From assembly GCA_000434735.1 (NCBI GenBank), contig FR881244.1, positions 4,479 through 54,018 on the forward strand: 49,540 nt of DNA. The letters run 5' to 3'. Of this stretch, positions 1 to 9,077 are shown piece by piece. This DNA is from Bacteroides sp. CAG:530 (GTDB lineage: Bacteria; Bacteroidota; Bacteroidia; Bacteroidales; Bacteroidaceae). The notes under the pieces are model-generated. The model saw nothing but the letters and a program-made list of their open reading frames with translations, did no database searches and was not told where the DNA came from. A program made the position numbers and the translations under genes. The first letter of the stretch is position 1, and each line of letters starts with the position of its first letter.

Positions 1-436
1 AGGCGGTGGTACACAGTCAACCGCCGGTGGTATCAAGATTAACGTCTTTGCCGTGGTGATGCTCAACCTGAAAAGCGTGCTTCGCGGCTCCGACCGTGTG
101 AGAATCTTACATAGAGAACTCTCGGCTGATAGCGTTCGTCGCTCTAATGCCGTAGTAACCCTCTACATGCTGATGCTCTTTGTCGGCGTGTTTCTTCTCT
201 CGCTGTTAGAGCCTAAGGTGGGAATACTACCACTGGTGTTCGAGTGCGTATCGGCCCTCAGTACGGTAGGCTCTTCGCTCGACTTGACCCCTACGTTAGG
301 AACGTACGGTAAAATGCTGATTGTGATACTAATGTTTATTGGCCGTGTAGGTGCCTTCACTCTCGTAATAGGATTGATAAAGCAAGAGAAGAAGCGTAAC
401 TACCGCTATCCTACAGACCACATTATTATAAACTGA
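1..436 (+). CDS. TrkH/KtrB-family potassium channel subunit, C-terminal part (5' truncated by window)
   Basis: The reading frame is open from base 2 of the window, so this is the end of a longer gene. The first residues read GGGTQSTAGGIK, which fits the last selectivity-filter loop of TrkH/KtrB channels (family signature G-S-T-A-G-G-I-K). Hydrophobic segments follow, including one near VTLYMLMLFVGVFLLSLL and one near MLIVILMFIGRVGAFTLV, as expected for the last membrane helices. The protein forms the K+-conducting membrane part of a Trk/Ktr uptake system. The next gene, 24 nt downstream, encodes its cytoplasmic RCK partner, so the two are almost surely one operon. The internal GTG at 53 is not the real start. 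Confidence 0.9.
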   Translation, partial: GGGTQSTAGGIKINVFAVVMLNLKSVLRGSDRVRILHRELSADSVRRSNAVVTLYMLMLFVGVFLLSLLEPKVGILPLVFECVSALSTVGSSLDLTPTLGTYGKMLIVILMFIGRVGAFTLVIGLIKQEKKRNYRYPTDHIIIN

Positions 437-460
437 TATAGAATTTAAAAGACTGTTGTT

Positions 461-1150
461 ATGAAATACATCATTATAGGTTTAGGTAACTATGGCGGCG
501 TGTTGGCAGAAGAGCTTACCGCCCTTGGCCATGAAGTGATAGGAGTGGACAGTGAAGAACGTAATGCCGACCGACTGAAGGATAAGATAGCCACATCTTT
601 CGTCATCGATGCTACCGACGAAGACGCACTCTCTGTATTACCCCTCCGCAAGGTAGACGTAGTGATAGTAGCCATAGGCGAAAACTTCGGAGCCTCAGTG
701 CGAGTTGTGTCATTGCTGAAGAAGAACAAAGTGCCCCACATCTACGCCCGTGCCTTAGACGATGTGCACCGCACGGTACTCGAAGCCTTCTCCATCGACC
801 GCATCCTCACCCCCGAGCAAGATGCGGCGCGTATGCTCGTCCAGTTTCTGGAACTCAACGTGGATGTAGAGCCTTTCCGCATAGACGACAATTACTATGT
901 CTTTAAGTTCAACGTCCCGGCCCACCTAGTAGGTTACGGCCTTAACGAGCTAAACTTGGAAAAAGAGTTCGGTCTGAAAATCATCTCCCTAATCCGTGGA
1001 AAGAAAGCCCTGAACTGCATGGGCATCTCCATTATAGAGCGCAACGTAGCCAACGAGTTCCTCGAAAACTACGTAGTACAGCCCGATGACTCCCTAGTAT
1101 GCTACGGTCTCTACGATAAGTTCCTTGAATTCTGGAAATCGCTAAGATAA
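461..1150 (+). CDS. TrkA/KtrA-type potassium channel regulatory subunit (RCK protein)
   Basis: 229 residues. The N-terminus has a Rossmann nucleotide-binding fold with the GLGNYGG loop (residues 7-13) and an acidic residue at the end of beta-2 (D30), typical of RCK_N domains that bind NAD(H) or ATP/ADP. The last ~90 residues fit an RCK_C domain. At one RCK_N plus one RCK_C this is KtrA-sized, half of E. coli TrkA. It gates the membrane subunit encoded just upstream. Family assignment is firm; whether to call it TrkA or KtrA is a matter of convention in this phylum. Confidence 0.92.
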   Translation: MKYIIIGLGNYGGVLAEELTALGHEVIGVDSEERNADRLKDKIATSFVIDATDEDALSVLPLRKVDVVIVAIGENFGASVRVVSLLKKNKVPHIYARALDDVHRTVLEAFSIDRILTPEQDAARMLVQFLELNVDVEPFRIDDNYYVFKFNVPAHLVGYGLNELNLEKEFGLKIISLIRGKKALNCMGISIIERNVANEFLENYVVQPDDSLVCYGLYDKFLEFWKSLR

Positions 1151-1179
1151 AGGCGAACACACTAACCCCAAATACTATT

Positions 1180-3267
1180 ATGAAAATAAAACAAACAGTC
1201 ATATTATTAGGACTATTAATCCTGACAACGATTTCGGCATCGGCTGCAAGCAAGAAGCAAAAAACAGTACGCGTGGCCTGCATAGGCAACAGCATCACCT
1301 ACGGCACAGGCATAGCCGACCGTACGAACGACAGCTATCCCTCGCAGCTGCAACGTCTGTTGGGAAGTAACTACCAAGTAGGAAACTTCGGCAAGCCCGG
1401 AGCCACACTACTATATCACGGCCATCGCCCCTACGTAAAACAAGAAGAATTCAAAGAAGCTATCGCCTTTAAAGGCGATATTGCCGTGATGCACCTCGGC
1501 ATAAACGATACTGACCCACGCAATTGGCCCAACTATCGCGACGAGTTCGTAAAAGACTACCTCTCCATTATGGACTCGCTGCGAGCCGCCAATCCAAAGG
1601 TGCGTATCATCCTGGCACGCATGACACCTATAGCCGACCGCCATCCACGCTTTGTTTCAGGTACTAAGCAATGGCACGGTGAGATACAGACTGCCATAGA
1701 AACCGTGGCACGTGTCAGCGGAGCGGAGCTAATCGACTTTTACGAACCGCTTTATCCGTATCCATATCTGCTTCCCGACGCTATTCATCCCAATCCCGAG
1801 GGAGCAGGAATTCTTGCCAAGACAGTATATAGCGGCATTACAGGCGATTACGGCGGACTGCAGATGTCGCAGCTATACACCGACTATATGGTGCTACAGC
1901 GCGATATGCCACTCGACATACACGGCATAGCCAATGCCGGCGAAAAGATAACCGTAAGCATTAGCAACCAGAAAGCTACCGCCAACGCCAACAACCAAGG
2001 CAAGTGGAGCGTAGTGCTAAAACCGATGAATGCCGCTACCGACCTTACGCTCACCGTTGAGGCTGGCAGTGCAGCTAAAGTATATAAGCATGTGGCGGTA
2101 GGAGAGGTGTGGCTATGTTCGGGACAATCGAATATGGCGTTTATGCTCTGCCAAGCCGATACTTATAAGCGAGACATAGATAATGTAGGCGACCCGCAGT
2201 TACGACTCTTCGATATGAAAGCGCGTTGGGAAACATACAATGTGGCATGGCCTGCTTCGTGTCTCGACTCACTGAATCATCTGCAATATTATCGTTCTAC
2301 CACATGGCAACCCACTACGCCAGACAACGCCAAATGGTTCTCTGCCATAGCTTATTACTACGGACGTATGTTGCGAGATTCGCTCAAAGTACCTGTTGGG
2401 CTGATTTGCAATGCCGTAGGAGGGTCGCCAACCGAAGCATGGGTAGACCGTAATACACTTGAAACATGCTTTCCTGCCATACTGAAGAACTGGCTTCACA
2501 ACGACTTTATACAAGACTGGGTGCGAGGACGTGCCGCCAAGAACCTCACTAACGACAACACACACCTTGGCCGTCACCCCTACGAGCCGTGCTATCTGTA
2601 TGAAAGCGGCATACTGCCATTGCAGAAATATCCTATAAAAGGTGTGATATGGTATCAAGGCGAATCGAACGCGCATAATATGGAAGCCCACTCCGAACTG
2701 TTCAAGTTGCTTGTTGGCAGTTGGCGAAGCAATTGGACCAACCCTACGATGCCTTTCTACTTTGTGCAACTCTCCAGCCTTAATCGCCCTTCGTGGCCGT
2801 GGTTTCGCTACAGTCAGCTACAACTGATGCAGCAAATAGCCAATACCGGTATGGCAGTGTCAAGCGATTGCGGCGATTCACTCGATGTTCACCCCTTGCG
2901 TAAGCAGCCCGTAGGTCAACGCTTGGCACGCTGGGCATTGAATAAGACCTATGGAAAGTCCATCACTCCATCAGGCCCTATATATAAAGGTGTAGTTCGC
3001 AGTGCCGACGCACTCATCGTAAGCTTCGACTATGCCGACAACCTTTGTACATCCGACGGAAAACAACCTTCAACCTTCGAGATAGCCGAGGAAGAAGGAA
3101 TGTACTATCCCGCTACTGCCGTAATAGAAGGAAACACCGTTCGCCTCACATCGCCTGAAGTGAAGAACCTACGCTACGTGCGTTACGGATGGCAACCCTT
3201 TACACGCGCCAACCTTATCAATGGCGATGCCTTGCCTGCATCAACCTTTCGTGGTAAGGCAGAATGA
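1180..3267 (+). CDS. Secreted two-domain SGNH hydrolase / sialate O-acetylesterase
   Basis: 695 residues with an N-terminal signal peptide (about 1-22). The first domain is a GDSL/SGNH esterase: GNSIT with the nucleophile Ser38, GIND with Asn109, and DAIHPN with Asp200 and His203. The second domain (from about residue 225) is of the sialic-acid 9-O-acetylesterase family: SGQSNM with Ser317, IWYQGESN further on, and a late DVHP motif with the likely catalytic His. This size and order fit the EstA/NanS-type enzymes of Bacteroides and Tannerella, which remove O-acetyl groups from sialic acid so that sialidase and lyase can work. A sialidase gene lies at 42338, not adjacent. It begins 30 nt after the TrkA-type gene. 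Function is inferred from family; the exact ester is not proven. Confidence 0.88.
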   Translation: MKIKQTVILLGLLILTTISASAASKKQKTVRVACIGNSITYGTGIADRTNDSYPSQLQRLLGSNYQVGNFGKPGATLLYHGHRPYVKQEEFKEAIAFKGDIAVMHLGINDTDPRNWPNYRDEFVKDYLSIMDSLRAANPKVRIILARMTPIADRHPRFVSGTKQWHGEIQTAIETVARVSGAELIDFYEPLYPYPYLLPDAIHPNPEGAGILAKTVYSGITGDYGGLQMSQLYTDYMVLQRDMPLDIHGIANAGEKITVSISNQKATANANNQGKWSVVLKPMNAATDLTLTVEAGSAAKVYKHVAVGEVWLCSGQSNMAFMLCQADTYKRDIDNVGDPQLRLFDMKARWETYNVAWPASCLDSLNHLQYYRSTTWQPTTPDNAKWFSAIAYYYGRMLRDSLKVPVGLICNAVGGSPTEAWVDRNTLETCFPAILKNWLHNDFIQDWVRGRAAKNLTNDNTHLGRHPYEPCYLYESGILPLQKYPIKGVIWYQGESNAHNMEAHSELFKLLVGSWRSNWTNPTMPFYFVQLSSLNRPSWPWFRYSQLQLMQQIANTGMAVSSDCGDSLDVHPLRKQPVGQRLARWALNKTYGKSITPSGPIYKGVVRSADALIVSFDYADNLCTSDGKQPSTFEIAEEEGMYYPATAVIEGNTVRLTSPEVKNLRYVRYGWQPFTRANLINGDALPASTFRGKAE

Positions 3268-3349
3268 ATTTTAAGAATCGGTCCTGCAAGGTATCAGCGA
3301 TCGCTCTAGTGTGAGTTGAGAGAGGGTGGGGCCGTGGTGATAGATAGAA

Positions 3350-3600
3350 ATAAAAAAGGAGACTGTTTCTCGAATGAGATAGTCTCCTTTATAGTAAAAA
3401 AGCCGTGCCTGAGGCGTGACGAAACTCCGAAAAACAAGTTTTGAGTGCTCTCCCCCTTTGTAATCCACCGGCATAAATGCTACCCGAAGGCGTGGCCCGC
3501 CATTGGGAGATGAAGCTGTTCTCGGTATTTCATTAAAATTTGATGAGTTTCCCGATTCTGCAAGCACGGCTCCGTTTTTTTCTAAGACAAATGTAGGCAT
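3350..3600 (-). other. Compact inverted-repeat element; possible small RNA or doubtful small ORF
   Basis: On the minus strand an ORF of 109 codons starts at 3600 and stops at 3271, but its last ~28 codons run through and past a terminator-like hairpin at 3355-3390, which argues against a simple coding gene. The stretch is bounded by GCCGTGC (3402-3408) and GCACGGC (3564-3570); on the minus strand the closing arm is followed by a run of six T. It is visibly richer in G and C than the AT-rich DNA to its right. I recognise no protein or RNA family. It could be a structured RNA, a small repeated element, or a real short protein. Confidence 0.3.
3355..3390 (-). terminator. Hairpin terminator, better oriented for minus-strand transcription
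   Basis: AAAGGAGACT at 3355-3364 pairs with AGTCTCCTTT at 3381-3390 across a 16-nt loop that itself contains TCTC/GAGA. On the minus strand the stem is followed by a T-rich run; on the plus strand by only three T, so it may also end the esterase transcript but less strongly. Confidence 0.6.
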
Positions 3601-4261
3601 TTTAGTTGAATAAAAAAAGATTTCGATGTTTTTTTTCGGATAAACTTGGCTTTCGTGTGTTTTTCTGTTGGGAGAGGACTGTGGTTGCAGCTATTGCTAT
3701 ACCTATGTAGTATAACTATTTAATAAGAGTATGAGCTGAGTTTTGCATCAAAAGAAGCGTTTAATACTTTGTAAAAAATAAAAAAAGTTATAGAATTATT
3801 ACCATATCTGTATGCCTTTTAGCTGATTACTTTATAATACATCGTTTCTTTTAAGATAAGTTTGTTATAGATTAATGTAATAATATGAAATACACTTTTA
3901 GTATAAACATTACAATAAGATACGGAAAATGAAATTTAAGTGATATTATGAGGTAATGTAAATCCCGTAATGCTGTTATTTTTACAATAAGATGTGTTAA
4001 GTTAAAATTCATTGACAGAAAGTGGCATATTTCTGAATAAAAAGGGATTTTTGATAACATTTGCAGCAGAAAATGAAGAAAAATTATCTTTTTGCATCAC
4101 TTTTTTTTAATAGAAAAAACTTGTTTTAAGAATCTTTTTGTATTTTAGCCCCCAGAAAAAGGAACGCACATCGAAAATAAGATATATTAAGGTATTTCGA
4201 TTACGTGGAATATAGGTTGATACCAATTTTTTTAACGCAGATATTTAAATTTATTAATTTT
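3601..4261 (+). promoter_or_regulatory. Long AT-rich leader/regulatory region upstream of susC
   Basis: About 660 bases with no credible gene. Candidate Bacteroidetes promoters are TTG 4121-4123 with TATTTTAG 4141-4148 (one mismatch to TAnnTTTG, spacer 17, slightly short), and further up TTTTG 3741-3745 with TACTTTG 3765-3771 (spacer 19, -7 one base short). Neither is a perfect match. No ECF sigma/anti-sigma or hybrid two-component regulator gene is nearby, so control must come from elsewhere. Confidence 0.35.
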
Positions 4262-7200
4262 ATGAACAACGCTTTACTGAAGGACAGTCTCATTGCAAAG
4301 TCAATAGACCGTCAGACGCGGAGGGTGTTTTCTAAGTCCGGTCTTATAGCTGGATTATGTATTTCTTCCCTCGTTCCAACGTATGCTACTCCTACCGAAG
4401 TAGATGCAGCGAAAGCAGTGAATGAAAGTGTTATGGCAGCCCAGCAGAATAAAAAAGTGACGGGTGTAGTAACAGACAGTGCAGGACAACCTATTCCGGG
4501 TGCCAATGTATTGCAGAAAGGAACCACTAACGGTGCTATTACCGATATGGACGGTAAGTATACTCTGAATGTTCCTAAAAACGCTACTTTGGTTGTTTCT
4601 TTTATAGGTTATGCTACGAAAGAAATTAAAGTGAATAACCAAAACGTGATAAACGTAAGTTTGTCTGAAGATGCCATCGGTCTGGATGAAGTCGTTGCCA
4701 TCGGTTATGGTTACGTTAAAAAGAAAGACTTGACAGGCGCCGTTTCTACTGTATCGGCTAAGGATATGGTGTTGGGTGGTACTGTAAGCAACGCAGCGCA
4801 AGCACTACAAGGCAAAACAGCAGGTGTACAGGTATCACAAAGTTCTAAGGCTCCGGGCGGTACAATCTCGGTACGTGTACGTGGTAGCAACTCAATTTCA
4901 TCTACTAACGAACCTCTTTATGTAGTAGATGGTTTCCCTTCATCAGAAGGTCTTAACTTAAACCCCAATGATATTGAATCAATGCAGATCCTTAAGGATG
5001 CGTCGGCTACGGCTATCTATGGTGCGCGTGGTGCCAACGGTGTTGTATTGATCACAACTAAAAGAGGTAAGGCTGGAGAAAACAAGATTTCTTATAGCGG
5101 TTATCTGGGTGCTCAGAAAATTGATAATCCGTTCGACTTTATCAACGCTAAGGATTATATGAACTTGCAGAATGCCTTGTATCAGGAAATCGATGGTCAG
5201 GAAGGTAATCCTAACGGTGCTTATACTCCGTCGCAGTTGCAGTCGAATGTAGATACTGACTGGCTTGATGTTTGTACTCGCACAGCTTTGGTACAAGACC
5301 ATAACGTTCAGTTCCGCGGAGGTTCTGAAAAGACTAAGGTTTTGACCAGCTTGGGATATTACAAGCAGGAAGGTGTATTGAAGAATACCGACTTTAACCG
5401 TATCTCAGGTCGTATTAATGTAGACCAGACTATCAATGATTACATTAAGGCTGGCGCTACCATGTATGCTCACCGTGAGAAATCAAACTCACAGACTTAT
5501 AGCGGTAACATCTTGGGCGAGAACGTTATGTTGAGCGTCATGACTTACGACCCTACCGTTAAGGCTTATAACGAAGATGGTAGTTACGGACGTGTTCCGG
5601 GCGGTCGTGGTGATAACCCGTTGGCTAACTTGCTTGAACGTAAGAAAGAAGTGGTAAACGATAAGTTCAACGGTACCGCTTTCATCGAACTTACTCCGTT
5701 CAAGGGATTCACGGCTAAGGCATCAGCAGGTGTTGAATTGCTGCATAACTTCAAAGGCTCTTACTTGCCACAGTCTACTACTTATGCCGGCGAAATTGAA
5801 GGTGGTGTTGCTTCATCATACGATTTTAGAGCAACCCGTCAGGTATTCGAAGGAACATTGAATTATATGAAGACCTTTGGTCGCATTCACGATTTGAATG
5901 TGATGTTAGGATACTCTTACGAAAAGTATTCTTCAGAATCTCGCTCTATAAACGGTAAAGGTTTCTCTACCGACTTATTCCAATGGAACAACTTGGGAGC
6001 CGCTTCTATCAAGACTGTTTCTTCTGCGAAGACTGAAAATATCTTGGCTTCTTTCTTTGGTCGTATTAATTACACATTGAACAATAAATACTTGGCAACA
6101 GTAACTGTACGTCGTGATGGTTCTTCTCGATTCGGTACTGAAAACCATTGGGGAACATTCCCATCAGGTTCTTTGGCATGGCGTGCCAGCGAAGAAGACT
6201 TCATCAAGAACTTGGGCGTATTCAGTAACTTGAAAGTACGTGCCGGATATGGTGTTACTGGTAACGAACGTATCGGTGACTATGCATCTTATGCATTGGT
6301 TTCTACTTCACACGTTACATTAGACGGAGCTAACAACACTCCTGGTACTCACCTTAGCCAGAGCAGCCCTGAAAACTCTAAGTTGAAATGGGAAACTACT
6401 ACTCAGTACAACGTGGGTCTTGATATGGGATTCTTGAACGACCGCTTGTCTGTAACAGTAGATGCATACTGGAAAAAGACTAAAGACTTGTTGCTGAAAG
6501 TATCTTTGCCTTATTATACAGGCTTTACTTCTGGTCAGCAGAATGTAGGTGCTATCTCTAACAAGGGTGTTGAAATCGATATCACTTCTCATAACTTGAC
6601 TGGCAAGTTCGTTTGGGATACCAAATTCAACATGGCGTTCAACCGCAATAAGGTTTTGGACTTGGGTAGCAACGGCGATATCCGTATCACATCGTCTAAG
6701 CCTCTTGGTACTGTATCAGAAAACGCTTACGCCATCGTTCGCGAAGGTGAATCTTTGGGATCTTTGTACGGATGGAAATACATCGGCGTATTGCAGGAGG
6801 GCGAAACTTACAAACCGCAGCCTAACTCTAAACCGGGTGACCCGAAATTTGAAGATGTAACCGGCAACGGTAGAATCGACGCTGACGACCGTACTATCAT
6901 CGGTAACGCTAATCCGGATGTAATTTTCGGTTTGACCAATACATTCGCTTGGAAAGGATTCGATGCATCTATTTTCTTCCAAGGCTCTATCGGCAACGAT
7001 TTGTTGAACATGACCCGTATGAACCTTGAATGGAAGCGTACTACAGACGCTTTGAACCGTTGGACTCCTACAAATACAAATACCGATATTCCGCGTAACG
7101 GTTTCTATTATTCAAAATATGGAGGCTACGTAAACGACCACTTTGTAGAAGACGCTTCATTCGTTCGTCTGAAGAACTTGACTATCGGTTACACTATTCC

Positions 7201-7420
7201 GTTCAAGAAAGTGGTAAGCTCATGCCGAGTATACTTCTCTGCCGAAAACTTGTTCACTATCACCGGCTACTCTGGTTGGGATCCTGAAGTAGATACTAAG
7301 GCAAACGAAGCAGCTCAGTCGGGTGGAAGCCAGCAGACAGCTAACGCTGGTGCCGGTATGGACTTTAACGCTTATCCGGCTATGCGTACTTATACCATTG
7401 GTTTGAATATTACATTCTAA
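4262..7420 (+). CDS. SusC/RagA-family TonB-dependent outer-membrane transporter
   Basis: About 1052 residues if started at ATG 4262; an upstream in-frame GTG at 4205 would add 19 residues ahead of the signal region and is less likely. After the signal region comes a carboxypeptidase-regulatory-like domain (VTGVVTDSAGQPIPGANV onward), a TonB-box-like stretch with the SusC hallmark DEVVAIGYG, a plug domain (DIESMQILKDASATAIYG, GANGVVLITT) and a long beta barrel. It imports oligosaccharides or other bulky ligands across the outer membrane with the SusD protein encoded 20 nt downstream. It is the first gene of the long operon to about 20280. The ligand cannot be read from sequence. Confidence 0.96.
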   Translation: MNNALLKDSLIAKSIDRQTRRVFSKSGLIAGLCISSLVPTYATPTEVDAAKAVNESVMAAQQNKKVTGVVTDSAGQPIPGANVLQKGTTNGAITDMDGKYTLNVPKNATLVVSFIGYATKEIKVNNQNVINVSLSEDAIGLDEVVAIGYGYVKKKDLTGAVSTVSAKDMVLGGTVSNAAQALQGKTAGVQVSQSSKAPGGTISVRVRGSNSISSTNEPLYVVDGFPSSEGLNLNPNDIESMQILKDASATAIYGARGANGVVLITTKRGKAGENKISYSGYLGAQKIDNPFDFINAKDYMNLQNALYQEIDGQEGNPNGAYTPSQLQSNVDTDWLDVCTRTALVQDHNVQFRGGSEKTKVLTSLGYYKQEGVLKNTDFNRISGRINVDQTINDYIKAGATMYAHREKSNSQTYSGNILGENVMLSVMTYDPTVKAYNEDGSYGRVPGGRGDNPLANLLERKKEVVNDKFNGTAFIELTPFKGFTAKASAGVELLHNFKGSYLPQSTTYAGEIEGGVASSYDFRATRQVFEGTLNYMKTFGRIHDLNVMLGYSYEKYSSESRSINGKGFSTDLFQWNNLGAASIKTVSSAKTENILASFFGRINYTLNNKYLATVTVRRDGSSRFGTENHWGTFPSGSLAWRASEEDFIKNLGVFSNLKVRAGYGVTGNERIGDYASYALVSTSHVTLDGANNTPGTHLSQSSPENSKLKWETTTQYNVGLDMGFLNDRLSVTVDAYWKKTKDLLLKVSLPYYTGFTSGQQNVGAISNKGVEIDITSHNLTGKFVWDTKFNMAFNRNKVLDLGSNGDIRITSSKPLGTVSENAYAIVREGESLGSLYGWKYIGVLQEGETYKPQPNSKPGDPKFEDVTGNGRIDADDRTIIGNANPDVIFGLTNTFAWKGFDASIFFQGSIGNDLLNMTRMNLEWKRTTDALNRWTPTNTNTDIPRNGFYYSKYGGYVNDHFVEDASFVRLKNLTIGYTIPFKKVVSSCRVYFSAENLFTITGYSGWDPEVDTKANEAAQSGGSQQTANAGAGMDFNAYPAMRTYTIGLNITF

Positions 7421-7440
7421 TAAAAAAGGAGAATCAAGAA

Positions 7441-8988
7441 ATGAAATACAAGAAATATATATTAGGTCTGGCTACAATGGGATTGGTTTCGGCTTGTACC
7501 GATCTGACCCCTGAAATATATAGCAATTTGACTACGGCCAATGCTTATAGCACCGAGGCGGATATTGATGCAGCCGTAGTGGGTCTGTATTCGGATATGA
7601 ATCCTTATCCAGGTGACTCATGGTTGTACTATGGAGGTTACATGGTAATGATTACCGATTACGCTACAGATATGGGTTATTCTACCGCTGCCGGCGACCC
7701 TACTAAACTGAGTACCATGACATACGATGCCAGCAACCGTTATTTCAGCAATAACTGGCGCGATATGTATAATGTAATCTCTAACGCCAATACCATATTG
7801 GAAAATGTAGACGCTATAGACATGTCGGAAGAAAACAAGAAGTTGGTTAAAGGACAGGCTAAGTTCTTGCGTGCGTTGGCTTATCGTGATTTGACCGATG
7901 CTTGGGGAGCCGTTCCTTTTGTCACTACACTTACTAAGGACCCGTTCAACATGAACGATATGCCGTTGACTCCGGTTTCACAGATTGAAGAAACATTGAT
8001 TTCAGACTTGAAAGAATGTATCAATTTATTGCCTAAGAGCTGGACAGGCACAGACTTGGCACGTGCTACAAGCGGTGCGGCAGCTACCTTGTTGGGTAAG
8101 ATCTACCTGCGTAACCATGACTATGCTAATGCTAAGACCTATATCGACATGGTGCTTAACAGCGGTCAGTACGATTTGGAAGACGATTTCAAATACGTAT
8201 GGTCAGAGCAAAACAAATACGGCAAGGAAATGATTTTCGCCCTGTTGCATGAAACAGGAGGCAACGCCGCAGAAATTGCTTGTCACTTTGGACCATCTGA
8301 TAATCCTGATGTTCCCGGACGTTGGCAGTACTATGGCGTGTCTCTTCCGTTCTGGCGTACATACAGTAAGAAAGACCCGCGTCGTGAATTCTTCTATTAT
8401 GACTATATAGGCGATGCAAAGGCCGACGATCATGTAAATCACGGTTTCCACTATATGGTTCCCGAAGAAGGTCAGACTGAAGTGCCTGATTCTTACACCA
8501 AGTTCATGCAGAACGTGGCTACCAAGAAATATACTTGGGAGATGGCTTCGGATGCTTACTATGACGGACGTACTATTTGTATCTTCCGTTTGGCCGACGT
8601 AATTCTTTGTAAGGCAGAAATCGAGAACAACATTGCTGGTGGTAGTCCTGAAAAAGCTCTTCCTTATCTGAACAGGATTCGTCATCGTGCAGGCGCTCCG
8701 GAATACGGTGGTTCAGATCCTGAATTCCCGGCTCCTACAACTAAGGAAGCTATGAACGACGCTATCCTTAAGGAACGTGGTTGGGAACTTGTATTCGAAT
8801 TCCAACGTCGTGCCGACTTAATCCGTTTCGGAAAATACGAAGAAATCGTAAATAAGCACTTGGGCAAATTGGGTATCAGCAAGCCTACTACAGTTACTCC
8901 TGATTTGCGTTACTTCCCGTATCCGCAGAATGACGCTCAGCTTAACGTAAATATGGCAAATGAGAACCCTTCACGTTTACCGAAATAA
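7441..8988 (+). CDS. SusD/RagB-family outer-membrane lipoprotein
   Basis: 515 residues. The signal peptide ends in a lipobox, LVSAC, with the lipidated Cys19 followed by T-D-L. The rest fits the SusD fold: a helical, TPR-like N-terminal half (ANTILENVDAI, GQAKFLRALAYRDL) and the C-terminal features typical of SusD (ADVILCKAEI, LPYLNRIRHRAG, LKERGWELVFEFQRRADLIRFGKY). It caps the SusC barrel and binds ligand at the cell surface. A hairpin just downstream (9006-9049) may lower expression of later genes relative to this pair. Confidence 0.96.
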   Translation: MKYKKYILGLATMGLVSACTDLTPEIYSNLTTANAYSTEADIDAAVVGLYSDMNPYPGDSWLYYGGYMVMITDYATDMGYSTAAGDPTKLSTMTYDASNRYFSNNWRDMYNVISNANTILENVDAIDMSEENKKLVKGQAKFLRALAYRDLTDAWGAVPFVTTLTKDPFNMNDMPLTPVSQIEETLISDLKECINLLPKSWTGTDLARATSGAAATLLGKIYLRNHDYANAKTYIDMVLNSGQYDLEDDFKYVWSEQNKYGKEMIFALLHETGGNAAEIACHFGPSDNPDVPGRWQYYGVSLPFWRTYSKKDPRREFFYYDYIGDAKADDHVNHGFHYMVPEEGQTEVPDSYTKFMQNVATKKYTWEMASDAYYDGRTICIFRLADVILCKAEIENNIAGGSPEKALPYLNRIRHRAGAPEYGGSDPEFPAPTTKEAMNDAILKERGWELVFEFQRRADLIRFGKYEEIVNKHLGKLGISKPTTVTPDLRYFPYPQNDAQLNVNMANENPSRLPK

Positions 8989-9005
8989 TAAATAAGTAGT
9001 TTTTT

Positions 9006-9049
9006 AAAGGAAGGTGTGTCAAGATTCCTGTTTTGATGCATCTTCCTTT
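9006..9049 (+). terminator. Attenuator-like hairpin after susD
   Basis: AAAGGAAGGTG (9006-9016) pairs with CATCTTCCTTT (9039-9049), allowing one G-U pair, with a 22-nt loop. No strong T tract follows, so it more likely attenuates or marks an RNA-processing point than ends the operon. Confidence 0.5.
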
Positions 9050-9077
9050 CTGTTCAATTGTAATATATAATCTTGAT

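Noticed and set aside
3271..3600. 109-residue minus-strand protein as a firm gene
   Set aside because: Frame passes through a terminator-like hairpin and no clear promoter or family was seen; kept only as a doubtful element.
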